From Cavia porcellus (lineage: Eukaryota; Chordata; Mammalia; Rodentia; Caviidae), in NCBI RefSeq assembly GCF_034190915.1, contig NW_026947489.1, forward strand, positions 54,994,001 to 55,058,000: a DNA stretch of 64,000 nucleotides, read 5' to 3'. The notes beneath the pieces are model-generated. The model was given only the letters and a program-made list of their open reading frames with translations, ran no database searches and had not been told where the DNA came from. Positions 1 to 10,940 of the stretch are shown here, piece by piece. Both the position numbers and the translations under genes were made by a program. Position 1 is the stretch's first letter. Every line of letters starts with the position of its first letter.

Positions 1-179
1 CAGACACAGCCAGCTATTCTGACATATTAAAAATTTCTGAGTTCTTTGATCACATGAAAAACCCAGTAACTGAGGGTTTTGTCTTTTGCACACTTAGCTA
101 AATGACATCTTTTAAAGTTAGCTTTCTCATTGAGATACAATGCCTGACACAATATAAAGGTGGAGAAATTTAGTTTGCC

Positions 180-335
180 TCATGCTTTTAGGAGATTCAG
201 TCCATGGTCAGCTGACCCCAAAGCAAGAATATCACGGCAGAAGGGCATTGAAGTGCAGGCTGCTTAATTCATGGTGAATGGGAATCAGAATAGGAGAATA
301 ATGCAAAAGAAGAAGGGGTCAAGGACTTAATAATG
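180..335 (-). repeat. Dispersed LTR-like repeat, copy 1
   Basis: gattcagtccatggtcagctg, then a cggcagaagggca segment, matches the family seen at 28030 and 40700. It resembles MaLR-type LTRs read in antisense (the 'frame of a sulky gcacagttt/cagtcca' pattern of rodents). Family assignment and orientation are tentative. Confidence 0.4.
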
Positions 336-340
336 CATAG

Positions 341-2235
341 CATCCACTGCATGACCACAGCGATGCACTCAGAAACATGCTATACTAACCCCCCAGGCAT
401 TTGCTTAGACTAATCAAGCTGACAGCTAAGGTTAATCATCACACACTCTATTATAACTTGTCTGCTTCTAGAACAAGCTTGTTCAAATGCCATCAGTTTT
501 TCTCTTCAGCCTGGTATAGGACTTTACTGTAATTTCAGGAGTTTTGTATACAATCAGGTTCAGCGTGGTTTATAGCAAGCCTAAAAAACTGGTTCTACTG
601 GTCAAATCTCAATACAAAAATGACAGCATTAAGTAAAGTACCTACCCTCTAGAAGTCTGATCTTTAATGCCCTCTTTCCTGGGCTAACTGAATATAACAT
701 GACAGGGGGTACCAGCACTGATAGATTTCTCAATGATACTGGAATTTTAATGAACATTAAAATAGAACAACAAATGAAAAACAAATAAAACCTGGGCAAA
801 TATTTTATGATAATTCAAGCAAGTTTGCCTGAAAAGAGAAGTCCTAACAATCATTGAGTTAAATACAATTTGATACTATCCCATCTGGATTTCATCCCCT
901 TTGGAGAAAACCTGTCTGAGACCTTCTACCTACTCTGGAAGCTTGTGTGGGTATCTTAGTACTGTCTTACATAGCAATCAATAGCATTGCTATTCATTAG
1001 TGAGTTAGGGAATTCATAACTCCTTTGAGTAGCAATTGTCTTCCAGTAATTTAGATCGAGTAATCCTAGATCTGCCTTGTATAGGGAAAAATATAAACAC
1101 CATATGGTTCGTATTTCTCAGACCTTTGTGCAGATGACAGCTACTACCAAGTCTTTAAGATATCTCCACTTTGAACATCTCCACTTCTCATAATAATTCT
1201 CTTGAAATCTTACCTTCCCTCGAATGGCAGCATATTTATCAAATAGGAAACATGATAAACAGAAAGAAATGTAAAAATTGGAACATTTTCTGATTAGAAG
1301 CTCATTTGGTACTGCTATACATAATTCACTTTACTTTGGCTGAATAACCAGATCTTCCCATACTTGCCAACAGTAGATTAACTTTTTATGCAACTTTATT
1401 TGTTTCACTGCTGGAATAGATGACATTTTTGTTTAAAGTCTTCTGATCATTTTTGCATGAAATGATGTCCAGTCACTTATCTCTAGTCAGTATTTTGAAT
1501 CTAAACCAGCAATTTCCCCTCTCTGTCCTATCGGATTTTATAGTGTTGCTTTATTATTCCAATCTATTTAGAGAATATTAATCTTGCTCTGAAAGCTGTA
1601 TTAAAATCTCTATGTTGGCTCATCTGAAAATGCCATGAGTCTGCTTTCTATTCCAAGTTGTTGCTCATAATACTGAACAGAAAATGATCAAGAACAGACA
1701 CATAGTACATGCACAAATAGATGTCTCTTTTTCCGGAGTCAGTAAGTAGAAGAGGAACTAGTTAGCAGCTCCCTTAGCCATATCCCAGCAAACAAAGGCA
1801 TCATGAGTGGCTCAATGAAATGCTTTGCTAGAGTGAATATATACTATTGAGGACTTTCCAGTCTATCAATCTCCACTAGCAGCCTTGCCTTTTATTTCTA
1901 AATGCTAATGACCTTCTATTTAATGGACACATACTCAGTTCCTATTTTTATTTCTTGTTCTTTCTCCATTTTGAAAATCAGAAGAACATAACAACTTTAT
2001 TCTTAAGAACTATTTACATAAAATATAAAAAGTTTGCTCATATAAAAGCCACACATATTTGTATTAAGTGAAAAGCATGCCTCTGGAGCTATATCATAGT
2101 GTGATTATTCTACATTAACTTGTGATTTTCCAGGATGCTAAAGTACATAAAACAGATATACTATTATTTAAAAAAAAATAACGGCATGAAAATGTCAGCG
2201 CATGAATGCGACAAGATTTCCTGTTTCCAACAAGA
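341..2235. other. Intron, nothing recognised
   Basis: AT-rich unique-looking sequence with no coding potential and no repeat family I can name. Confidence 0.6.
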
Positions 2236-2292
2236 CCATCTCAATTGGAATTAACCATCTCAATTGGAATTAACCATCTCAATTGAAACTAA
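2236..2292 (+). repeat. 19-bp tandem repeat, three copies
   Basis: ccatctcaattggaattaa starts at 2236, 2255 and 2274. The first two units are identical and the third drifts (ttgaaact). Confidence 0.9.
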
Positions 2293-3250
2293 AACAAAAG
2301 TATACGTTTAAAATTTGAGGGAAATTGACAAATGTCTGCCTTTTGCCAGTTCTTTTAAGTCAACTGTTACTCATAATGGGGGAAAATTAAAATCAGTAAT
2401 TACTATTCAAGTCAGCCATTGTTTTTTAAATGTGCTTTGAATTTTTTCAGCATCCATTCCAATAATTATTTGTGACCGACCCGGACATATAAAAGGTCTA
2501 AGGTTGGATATTCAGCTATTTTGTACAGTAAAATACTTTTATGATAAATTCTTTTTCTTCCTTTTCCCTCCAGTGTTGAGCACATTATGCTTATAGCTCA
2601 TCTTGTAGATTATCCTTCAAGCTTCACTTTTTTAAGGCGCAGTCATTATGAAAGTCTTTTCCCATTTGGCCTTGTTGCTGCTTAGAACTGGAAATTGCTA
2701 TTTGCTGCTTGCCAATTATAGCAGAATTTAAGGTTTGATGCTCCCAGGCACAGTTCTTGAAATACACAGCAAAACTATGTTAAGGTAGAATGCATAATAT
2801 CTTCTATGCATTGCGCGACTTCAATGTATTGCATAGAAATATTTCAAAATTGCTAAACAAATCAATGGGAAAAAATTTCCTCTAAGAAACGATTCTGTAA
2901 TGATTTTATTATTCTGTTTGGCTAGGACCATCGCAAATATTTTCCCAAGAATCCATATTACTTGCAACTGAATGATTTGGATCTATGTCAATGTGATGAG
3001 TATAAATATCTATTTTAACATATAATTTAAATGGAAAAAATTCAGCAAGGTATGATTTTTTTAAAATCAATTTTGCATAATTAAGAAGAGAAGACAAGAG
3101 AGTTAAGTTTCAGTGATCTTTTCAACTCTCAAATGTAACCATTTTTCTTCTTTGGATATTTATATCTGAATTAGACTTCATTTCTACTGCAAAGTAAGAA
3201 AGCTATAGACAAAGTAAATTTATGTTTTAAGAATCAAGCATGCTCTTTTT
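2293..3250. other. Intron, nothing recognised
   Basis: AT-rich intronic sequence. No coding signal or nameable repeat was seen. Confidence 0.6.
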
Positions 3251-3372
3251 TAGATGCAAAAAGCTTTGTTTATTGTAGATGCAAAAAGCTTTGTTTATTG
3301 TAGATGCAAAAAGCTTTGTTTATTGTAGATGCAAAAAGCTTTTTGTGTGTGTGTGGTAGATGCAAAACATGG
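3251..3372 (+). repeat. 25-bp minisatellite with degenerate fifth unit
   Basis: tagatgcaaaaagctttg plus tttattg repeats with an exact 25-bp period at 3251, 3276, 3301 and 3326. The fourth unit runs into a short (GT)n, and a partial fifth copy starts at 3357 (tagatgcaaaacatgg). The first three units are identical. Confidence 0.93.
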
Positions 3373-4923
3373 ATAAGGACACACTGCAGTACTTTTGCAA
3401 ACCTTCCTTTCCATTGGAGGCATTTGGGAGCAGTAAAAACATCAGAAATACATTCTTGAAAGAGAACTTCCAAGCTGCTTCCAAAACTAGCAAAAACAGT
3501 GAATAAGTGTGTAAAGTGAGGAAGAGAGTCCTGGGGGATTACTAGCAATATGTCTTTTATTAGAATAAATTTTTACTTAACACTCCCTTGATATATTGAT
3601 CATTCTTTGTTGTTGAAGTCTGTAGACCTCTTTCTTGGCTTCCTTCATTTTGTCAAAACAGAGCACCAACAAAACAACAAATCTCACTCCTAGCATGACC
3701 CCCAAATCTGCAGAGGCCACAGTGAGGGGGACAGAAAGTTGACATGCCATTCAACATGTGTGCCCAGTCTTACTTTTTTCTTTACTTACATTTTGAGCAA
3801 AAATTCAAAAGCATAAAAGAAAACTCAAGGAACAGTAACAGGCAGAGGGTTAAAGATCAGGATTAAAAAGAAAGTTGACCTTCTCCAAATAAACCAGTTA
3901 GTGGAAGAAAATCAACCAGACCGCTATTAACATAGCCTGTGGCAGAAGGTTTTCTAAGGCACTTCAGTGGAAAAGAGTCCATATTTCAGCAATATGTAAG
4001 AACGGTTGATGAAGGATGGTTCTCAAAGACACAGGAATTATTCTATGAATTAGCAGTCATTGGTGTGAACAACTTGCATTTTCCTTGGGGAAAAAGGAAG
4101 CTAAAATCATATAGAAGATTTGAAACCCTGGAGAATGCAAAAAGCTCCCTGACCTAACAACAGCAACTCAGTGAGTCTAAGCTGGAAATAGCTTTCTTTA
4201 AAAGGAAAAAGAAGGTTTATTTCTTTTCTTAAAATCACCTGATTCACTGGGTTTTTATAATCCCTGGAGGTGATTACAGTTTCAAGAGAAAACATGATCT
4301 TTTATAGCTTAATGACCAGTAACCAAGTTAAATTTCATTTGTCTTCAGAATTTTAACTTGCCTGTAATATAGAAAGGGGAGGTTATATACCTTAAAAGTA
4401 AAATCTTCTCAAAGCCATGTGAATGCAGACTCGGTAACAGTTTATTTGGAGTATACAATAAAATGTTTCTTACTGTAATTATCACTAGATAGAGTCTGAG
4501 AAGGTCTTCCCAAAGATGGGCTAGGGATCTCAATCTGCCCCACCCACCATGGAGTAAATTCATCCACTGTCAGCACAGGAAAGCATTTCGGGCATTAGAC
4601 AGATTTATTAAGCAGAATCAAAGACATACATTCTCAGAAAGGAGTGCAGATGCTAGAGGGTGAGACACTTCACATCGGGGTTGAGGGTATTTATGTGGTC
4701 TTGGCGATGAACTAGATGATCTAGAATGTGTTTTCCTAGTGTCTACCAGCTGTCCAGCTAGTGGGATACATTAAAATGCAAACCGTGTGCATGTGTCTTA
4801 AGTTTAGAGATATGGCACTCAGTTAACAGTGCTGTTTCCTGGAGGATGGAAGTCTGTGGAATTTGAGGATTTATAGTATCAGAAGAAAAATATAGTTCCT
4901 ATGTCCAGACTTACTGTGTCTTT
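3373..4923. other. Intron with a possible LTR remnant at about 4563-4740
   Basis: Mostly unrecognised. At 4590 the string gacagatttattaagcagaatc followed by a G/A-rich stretch resembles the antisense R region of an ERV LTR (tttatt as an antisense polyadenylation signal). This is weak. Confidence 0.35.
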
Positions 4924-4937
4924 AAGACTCATAGGAA
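4924..4937 (+). repeat. 5' target-site duplication of the L1
   Basis: aagactcataggaa lies directly before the first monomer and is repeated exactly after the poly(A) tail at 12151-12164. The pre-insertion site is therefore recoverable: ...tgtcttt, one copy of the 14-mer, then tttaggag.... Confidence 0.96.
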
Positions 4938-4938
4938 G

Positions 4939-5721
4939 ATTTCTGCGCCCAGACTGCTGGAGTTCCCTCAGGCTTCCAGGTGCAGTGAAGGAGAGAGGTG
5001 GGTTTGAGGCTTCCACATCAGCCTCCCCATTCCCGGCTTCATTTGGAGACCTGCTGAGCTCCCGATAGGTGGGCTGGCCCACACTACCAGCCTAGCCCAG
5101 CCTGTTTAGCTGCCGCGCCTGGCCATAGGTCTGCAGAGGAGGAGCTGGGCAGATCTGGGGTGCCCTCACTGGCCTCTCTGCGTGTCTGGAGGACTCTGGA
5201 TTTCTGCGCCCAGACTGCTGGAGTTCCCTCAGGCTTCCAGGTGCAGTGAAGGAGAGAGGTGGGTTTGAGGCTTCCACATCAGCCTCCCCATTCCCGGCTT
5301 CATTTGGAGACCTGCTGAGCTCCCGATAGGTGGGCTGGCCCACACTACCAGCCTAGCCCAGCCTGTTTAGCTGCCGCGCCTGGCCATAGGTCTGCAGAGG
5401 AGGAGCTGGGCAGATCTGGGGTGCCCTCACTGGCCTCTCTGCGTGTCTGGAGGACTCTGGATATCTGCGCCCAGTCTGCTGGAGTTCCCTCAGGCTTCCA
5501 GGTGCAGTAAAGGGGAGAGGTGGGTTTGAGGCTTCCACATCAGCCTCCCCATTCCCGGCTTCATTTGGAGACCTGCTGAGCTCCCGATAGGTGGGCTGGC
5601 CCACACTACCAGCCTAGCCCAGCCTGTTTAGCTGGCGCGCCTGGCCATAGGTTTGCAGAGGAGGAGCTGGGCAGATCTGGGGTGCCCTCACCGGCCTCTC
5701 TGCGTGTCTGGAGGACTGTGG
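4939..5721 (+). promoter_or_regulatory. Three tandem 261-bp L1 promoter monomers
   Basis: Units at 4939-5199, 5200-5460 and 5461-5721, each beginning at atttctgcgccc or atatctgcgccc, with an exact 261-bp period. Units 1 and 2 look identical by eye. Unit 3 differs at roughly ten positions, e.g. gctggcgcgcc for gctgccgcgcc. The block is GC-rich against an AT-rich background. Tandem 5' monomers act as the RNA polymerase II promoter in murine L1s; a promoter role here is inferred by analogy. The element begins precisely at a unit boundary, so the first unit is complete. Confidence 0.9.
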
Positions 5722-6030
5722 ATATCTCTGCAACCAGGGAGGGTCCACAGGTTCCTGAAGCACTGCGGCCTGTGGTGAGTACCCTAACCCGGCTGCGATT
5801 GAAGAACTGTGGAGCTTCCAAGGGGCAGGTGGGCGCACAGTGTCCTTGAGGCCCAGCTTGTCTGGAACTGCAGAGTTCTGAGCAGGCAGAGGAGGGCCAC
5901 TGGTTCTGTAGGCCTAATGGCTTGGAGTAGCGCGGCGCCAGAGTCCCAGTAGCTCCAAACATAGAAGGGGATTTTCAACAGATCCTGAAGAAGCTTTCAA
6001 ATAACACTTGAAACACAGAAATATAGGAAA
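5722..6030 (+). promoter_or_regulatory. Non-monomeric L1 5'UTR (tether)
   Basis: A single-copy leader between the last monomer and ORF1. Its first bases (atatctctgcaacc) keep the monomer start and then diverge. It holds a donor-like ggtgagtac near 5773, which could be used for splicing of L1 RNA (inference). The 3' end becomes A-rich just before the ORF1 start. Confidence 0.8.
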
Positions 6031-7080
6031 ATGACAAAACGAAAGACCAAATTACAACCTCAAACCTCCAGCCCATCTCAAGAAACCCTAGGAGCGATGT
6101 ATATAGAAGAAAATATATCCCATTCACCTCATATATCGGACACAATAGCCACTGAAATTGACAAGCAACTCCAGGAAGCTTTAAAGAAATTCAAACTCAA
6201 AATAATCTCCCAGATAAAAGAAGAAATGATAAAAGAAATGAAAGAGATTCTAAATATATCTAAAGAAAACACAGATAAAAAATTGGAGGAACTAAACAAA
6301 AAGATAGAATCCCTAGACGAGCAATATAAGAAACAAACAGAATACATAATGCAGATGCACAGAGATATACAGGAAATAAAAAACTCCACTGAAAGTTGTA
6401 AAAACCGCCTTAATGAAAGTGAAGATAGAATTTCAGACCTTGAAGACAGGATTGCAGCTAGTGAACAGGAAAGGAAAGATCTTTTGAAAATAACAAGGAA
6501 CCAGGAAACAACAATTCAACAACTGCAAGACGATGCAAAGAAGAATAACATAAGAATGATAGGGATTAATGAAAGAGAGGGAGACAACATGAAGGATGTC
6601 AGGAGGATATTTAGAGAAGTAATAGCTGAAAATTTCCCAAGCATGAGATCAGAAACTGACATCAGGATCAGTGAAGCATATAGAACTCCAAACAGTCATA
6701 ACCAAAATAAAACTACACCCAGACATATAATAGTCACCATCCCAGAAATCCAACACAAGAATAGATTATTAAAAGCTGTCAGAGAGAAAAGACAAATCAC
6801 TTATAAAGGAAAACCTATCAGAATCACAGCAGACTTCTCAGCACAAACGATAAAGTCAAGAAGAGCATGGAGTGAAGTATTCCAGATCCTAAATCAAAAT
6901 GATTTCCAACCAAGACTGATATATCCTGCAAAACTATCATTCAAAATAGATGGTGCAATACGATACTTCCATGACAAAGAACAGCTGAAGAACTTCATGA
7001 ACACCAAACCAACCCTGCAAAAAAATATTGAAAGACAGTTTAGATACACAAAGGAAAAAACCACTAAGCAAAGCAAATAA
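6031..7080 (+). CDS. ORF1: L1 ORF1p, RNA-binding chaperone (349 aa)
   Basis: ORF1p coats L1 RNA as a trimer and acts as a nucleic-acid chaperone in the cytoplasmic L1 RNP. The frame is intact. A basic N-terminus ([10 protein letters not shown]) is followed by a Lys/Glu-rich heptad region at about residues 40-170 that predicts a long coiled coil. An RRM-like domain covers about 172-250 ([14 protein letters not shown], then [10 protein letters not shown]), and a C-terminal domain covers about 255-325 ([32 protein letters not shown]). The length is in the range of other mammalian ORF1 proteins. The ATG has A at -3, and no upstream in-frame Met is needed. The last residues are very basic (KEKTTKQSK). 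ORF1 ends 23 bp before ORF2, as in a bicistronic L1 RNA. Confidence 0.96.
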   Translation: MTKRKTKLQPQTSSPSQETLGAMYIEENISHSPHISDTIATEIDKQLQEALKKFKLKIISQIKEEMIKEMKEILNISKENTDKKLEELNKKIESLDEQYKKQTEYIMQMHRDIQEIKNSTESCKNRLNESEDRISDLEDRIAASEQERKDLLKITRNQETTIQQLQDDAKKNNIRMIGINEREGDNMKDVRRIFREVIAENFPSMRSETDIRISEAYRTPNSHNQNKTTPRHIIVTIPEIQHKNRLLKAVREKRQITYKGKPIRITADFSAQTIKSRRAWSEVFQILNQNDFQPRLIYPAKLSFKIDGAIRYFHDKEQLKNFMNTKPTLQKNIERQFRYTKEKTTKQSK

Positions 7081-7103
7081 TTAAACAGAACCGAAAGATA
7101 AAG

Positions 7104-10100
7104 ATGCAACAGCAGAGAGATAACATTCCTACAATTAATCAGCATTTAACAGTAATAACCATTAATGTAAATGGTCTCAATGCACCAATCAAAAGAAACA
7201 GACTAGCAGAATGGATCAAGAAACAAAATCCAACCATATGCTGTTTACAGGAAACCCATCTAACCCAGAAAGATACTCACAGACTGAAAGTCAAAGGATG
7301 GAAAACAATTCTTCATGCAGCAGGAATCCAAAAAAAGGCAGGAGTAGCCATTCTGTTTGCAGACAACGTGAACTTTAAACCAACAATGACCATAAAGGAC
7401 AAAGAAGGTCACTACATACTCGTAAGGGGAAAACTCCAAGAGGAAGAGATAACTATCTTAAATATATACGCACCAAACTCCAGAGCACCCAGTTATATAA
7501 AACAATTATTAACAGAAATGAAAACTCAAATTATCAGTAACACAATTGTAACAGGAGACCTTAATACACCACTGACACCAAGGGACAGATCAACCAGACA
7601 GAAAATGAGCAAAGAAATAACAGAACTGAATCACACCTGTGAACAAATGGGTTTGATAGACATATACAGAATGTTCCACCCAACAACATCAGAATACACA
7701 TTCTTCTCAGCAGTACATGGATCATTTTCTAAAATAGACCATATATTAGCTCACAGAACATATTTAAGCAAATGCAAAAGAGTTGAAATCATCCCTTGCA
7801 TATTATCGGATCATAGCGCTCTGAAATTAGAAATTAATGACAAAGGATACTGCAAAAATTCCGCAAACACATGGAAACTAAATAACACACTCTTGAGTAA
7901 TCAGTGGGTCACAGAAGAAATTAAAGAAGAAATTAAACAATACCTAAAAGAAAATGAAAATGCAGATACAACTTACCGGAATCTGTGGGATGCAATGAAA
8001 GCCGTTCTGAGAGGAAAATTTATTGCACTGAGTTCCCACATCAGGAAAACAGAACGAATACAAATAAATAACTTGATGCTACACCTCAAACAGCTAGAAA
8101 AAGAAGAGCAAGTCAAGCCCAAAGCCAAAAGAAGAGAGGAAATTATAAAAATCAGAGCAGAAATCAATGCAATAGAGACTAAGAAAACAATCCAAAGAAT
8201 CAACGAATCAAAGAGTTGGTTCTTTGAAAGAATAAATAAAATCGATAAGCCCCTAGCCAACCTTATTAAAAAAAGGAAAGAAAAAGCTCAAATTCATGCA
8301 ATAAGAAATGAAAAAGGAGAAATCACTACAGACCCAATAGAAATACAGAGGATCATCAACACCTATTTCGAAAACCTCTACTCTCAAAAGTTTGATAACA
8401 CAGAAGAAATAGACAGATTCTTAGAAGCATATGAAGTACCAAAGCTAGATCAAGAGGATATAAAACTGTTGAATAACCCAATCTCTGCTAATGAAATTGA
8501 GAATGTAATTGGGTCCTTGCCCACCAAGAAGAGCCCAGGCCCAGATGGATTCACTGCAGAATTCTACAAGAAATATAAAGAAGACCTAATGCCGACACTC
8601 CTCAAACTATTCAATGAAATTGAAAGGGAAGCAATCCTTCCTAAGTCATTCCTGGAAGCAAATATTACTCTAGTACCAAAACCTGAGAAAGACCCAACTA
8701 TAAAAGAGAACTATAGACCGATCTCCCTAATGAACACAGATGCAAAAATCCTCAATAAAATATTGGCAAATAGGATCCAGCAAATCATCAAGAAGATTAT
8801 ACACCATGACCAGGTGGGATTCATCCCAGGAATGCAAGGATGGTTCAACATACGCAAATCAATAAATGTAATCCACCATATCAATAAAGCCAAAAATAAG
8901 AATCACATGATCATCTCTATAGATGCAGAAAAAGCCTTCGATAAGGTCCAACACTTATTCATGATAAGAACTTTACAGAAAATTGGAATAAATGGTCTTT
9001 ACCTCAATATAATAAAGGCCATTTATGACAAACCAACAGCCAGCATCATACTAAATGGCCAAAAATTGAAAGCCTTTACTTTAAAGTCGGGTACAAGACA
9101 AGGATGTCCTTTATCACCACTCCTATTTAATATAGTACTGGAAGTACTAGCCAGAGCAATTAGGCAAGAAAGAGAAATAAAAGGGGTAAAGATAGGAAAA
9201 GAAGAAGTTAAATTATCATTGTTTGCAGATGACATGATTCTCTACATAGAAGACCCCCTAAACTCCATTGAAATACTCTTAGATACAATAAATAAATTCA
9301 GTAATGTGGCTGGATACAAAATCAATACTCAGAAATCAATAGCATTCCTATACACGAACAACAAAATTACAGAGAGGGAAATAAGAGAAACTGGACTATT
9401 CACATTAGCAAGCAAAAAAATGAAATATTTAGGAATTACTCTTACGAAAGAAGTGAAAGACTTATACCGTGAAAATTATAATACACTGAAAAAGGAAATT
9501 GAAGATGATCTCAGAAAATGGAAAGACATCCCTTGCTCATGGATAGGAAGAACAAACATTGTGAAAATGGCCATTCTCCCAAAACTGTTATACAGATTCA
9601 ATGCAATCCCAATAGAAATACCATCAACATACCTTATAGATCTAGAGAAATCACTCCTAAATTTCATCTGGAACCAGAAGAGACCTAGAATCGCAAAGGC
9701 AATTCTAAGCAGCAAAGACAAAGCAGGAGGCATCACAATCCCTGACTTGAAGTTATACTACAAAGCAACAGTAGTAAAATCAACATGGTATTGGAATCAA
9801 AACAGAGCTGAAGATCAGTGGAATAGATTAGAAGATACAACCACAACTACGAGCACACTCAACCACCTTATTTTTGATAAAGGAGCCAAGCAGGTTCACT
9901 GGAAGAACGACAGTCTCTTTAATAAATGGTGCTGGAAAAACTGGCTCTCCATTTGCCGAAAACTAAAGCTAGACCCATGTCTATCACCATATACTAAATT
10001 AAAATCTAAATGGGTCAAAGATCTGAATATTAAAACAGAAACACTAAATCTATTGGAAGACAAAATAGGTAGAAACCTTGGAGACATAGGAGTAGGTAAA

Positions 10101-10940
10101 GAATTCATGAACAGGACTCAAACCGCACGGGAAATACTTCCCAGAATCAATAACTGGGACCACTTCTTATTAAAAAGTTTCTGCATGTCAAAAGAAATCT
10201 CCAGCATAGTGAAAAGAAAACCCACAAACTGGGAAAATATTTTAGTGAACTCTCTCTCAGACAAGGGCCTCTTGTCTAAAACATACAAAGAATTAAAGAA
10301 ACTCAGACCTCCGAAATTCAAAGATCCAATCCAAAAATGGGCATCTGAGATGAATATGCAATTCTCAGATGAAGAAATGCAAATGGCAAATAAATACATG
10401 AAAAAATGCTCATCATCATTGGTCATTAGAGAAATGCAAATTAAAACCACACTGAGATACCATCTCACTCCTGAAAGAATGGCCAGGATCAAGAAAACCG
10501 ACAACAAATGCTGGAGAGGCTGTGGGGAAAAAGGAACTCTCCTGCACTGCTGGTGGGAGTGTAGACTGGTACAGCCTTTGTGGAGATCTGTCTGGAGATT
10601 TCTCAAAAAGTTGGGACTGGAAATCCCATTTATTCCAGCTATTCCACTTCTAGGCATATTCCCAGAAGAACTGAAAGCATCATACCACAGTGATATATGT
10701 GCACCTATGTTTATAGCAGCACAATTTGTAATCGCCAGATCTTGGAAACAACCCAAGTGCCCATCAACTGAGGAATGGATAAAAAAGTTGTGGTATTTAT
10801 ATACAATGGAGTATTATTCAGCTATAAAGAAGGATCACATTGAGATATTTATCAATAAATGGGCGCAGCTTGAGACCATACTCATAAGTGAAATAAATCA
10901 GTCTCGCATGTGTGAATACCGAATAGTTTCCCTAATGTAA
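7104..10940 (+). CDS. ORF2: L1 ORF2p, endonuclease and reverse transcriptase (1278 aa)
   Basis: ORF2p nicks target DNA and copies L1 RNA by target-primed reverse transcription. The EN domain (about 1-245) keeps the APE-type residues: N21 (INVNGLN), E50 (CCLQETH), Y122 (IYAPN), D152 and N154 (GDLN), D212 (KIDHIL), D236/H237 (LSDHSAL). The RT domain (about 500-780) keeps D607 (SIDAEKAFD) and FADD at 707-710, with [14 protein letters not shown] upstream. The C-terminal segment has the Cys/His motif C1136-x3-C1140-x7-H1148-x4-C1153. Numbering runs seven residues ahead of the human protein, through a longer N-terminus. Full length, with no stop or frameshift. The Met at 7104 is the first in frame after ORF1; translation presumably depends on the unconventional ORF1-to-ORF2 mechanism known for L1. 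Confidence 0.97.
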   Translation: MQQQRDNIPTINQHLTVITINVNGLNAPIKRNRLAEWIKKQNPTICCLQETHLTQKDTHRLKVKGWKTILHAAGIQKKAGVAILFADNVNFKPTMTIKDKEGHYILVRGKLQEEEITILNIYAPNSRAPSYIKQLLTEMKTQIISNTIVTGDLNTPLTPRDRSTRQKMSKEITELNHTCEQMGLIDIYRMFHPTTSEYTFFSAVHGSFSKIDHILAHRTYLSKCKRVEIIPCILSDHSALKLEINDKGYCKNSANTWKLNNTLLSNQWVTEEIKEEIKQYLKENENADTTYRNLWDAMKAVLRGKFIALSSHIRKTERIQINNLMLHLKQLEKEEQVKPKAKRREEIIKIRAEINAIETKKTIQRINESKSWFFERINKIDKPLANLIKKRKEKAQIHAIRNEKGEITTDPIEIQRIINTYFENLYSQKFDNTEEIDRFLEAYEVPKLDQEDIKLLNNPISANEIENVIGSLPTKKSPGPDGFTAEFYKKYKEDLMPTLLKLFNEIEREAILPKSFLEANITLVPKPEKDPTIKENYRPISLMNTDAKILNKILANRIQQIIKKIIHHDQVGFIPGMQGWFNIRKSINVIHHINKAKNKNHMIISIDAEKAFDKVQHLFMIRTLQKIGINGLYLNIIKAIYDKPTASIILNGQKLKAFTLKSGTRQGCPLSPLLFNIVLEVLARAIRQEREIKGVKIGKEEVKLSLFADDMILYIEDPLNSIEILLDTINKFSNVAGYKINTQKSIAFLYTNNKITEREIRETGLFTLASKKMKYLGITLTKEVKDLYRENYNTLKKEIEDDLRKWKDIPCSWIGRTNIVKMAILPKLLYRFNAIPIEIPSTYLIDLEKSLLNFIWNQKRPRIAKAILSSKDKAGGITIPDLKLYYKATVVKSTWYWNQNRAEDQWNRLEDTTTTTSTLNHLIFDKGAKQVHWKNDSLFNKWCWKNWLSICRKLKLDPCLSPYTKLKSKWVKDLNIKTETLNLLEDKIGRNLGDIGVGKEFMNRTQTAREILPRINNWDHFLLKSFCMSKEISSIVKRKPTNWENILVNSLSDKGLLSKTYKELKKLRPPKFKDPIQKWASEMNMQFSDEEMQMANKYMKKCSSSLVIREMQIKTTLRYHLTPERMARIKKTDNKCWRGCGEKGTLLHCWWECRLVQPLWRSVWRFLKKLGLEIPFIPAIPLLGIFPEELKASYHSDICAPMFIAAQFVIARSWKQPKCPSTEEWIKKLWYLYTMEYYSAIKKDHIEIFINKWAQLETILISEINQSRMCEYRIVSLM

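Noticed and set aside
3251..3372. CRISPR-like array
   Set aside because: Units are directly abutting 25-mers with no unique spacers; a minisatellite in a mammalian intron.
4879..5604. Three antisense open frames with the same N-terminus as ordinary protein-coding genes
   Set aside because: They are the same frame repeated by the 261-bp L1 monomers. No host-gene evidence. Kept only as an ORF0-like hypothesis.
5606..10756. Several minus-strand open frames of 60-212 codons under ORF1, ORF2 and the 5'UTR
   Set aside because: Shadows of the A-rich, codon-biased L1 coding strand; hydrophobic low-complexity composition and no domains.
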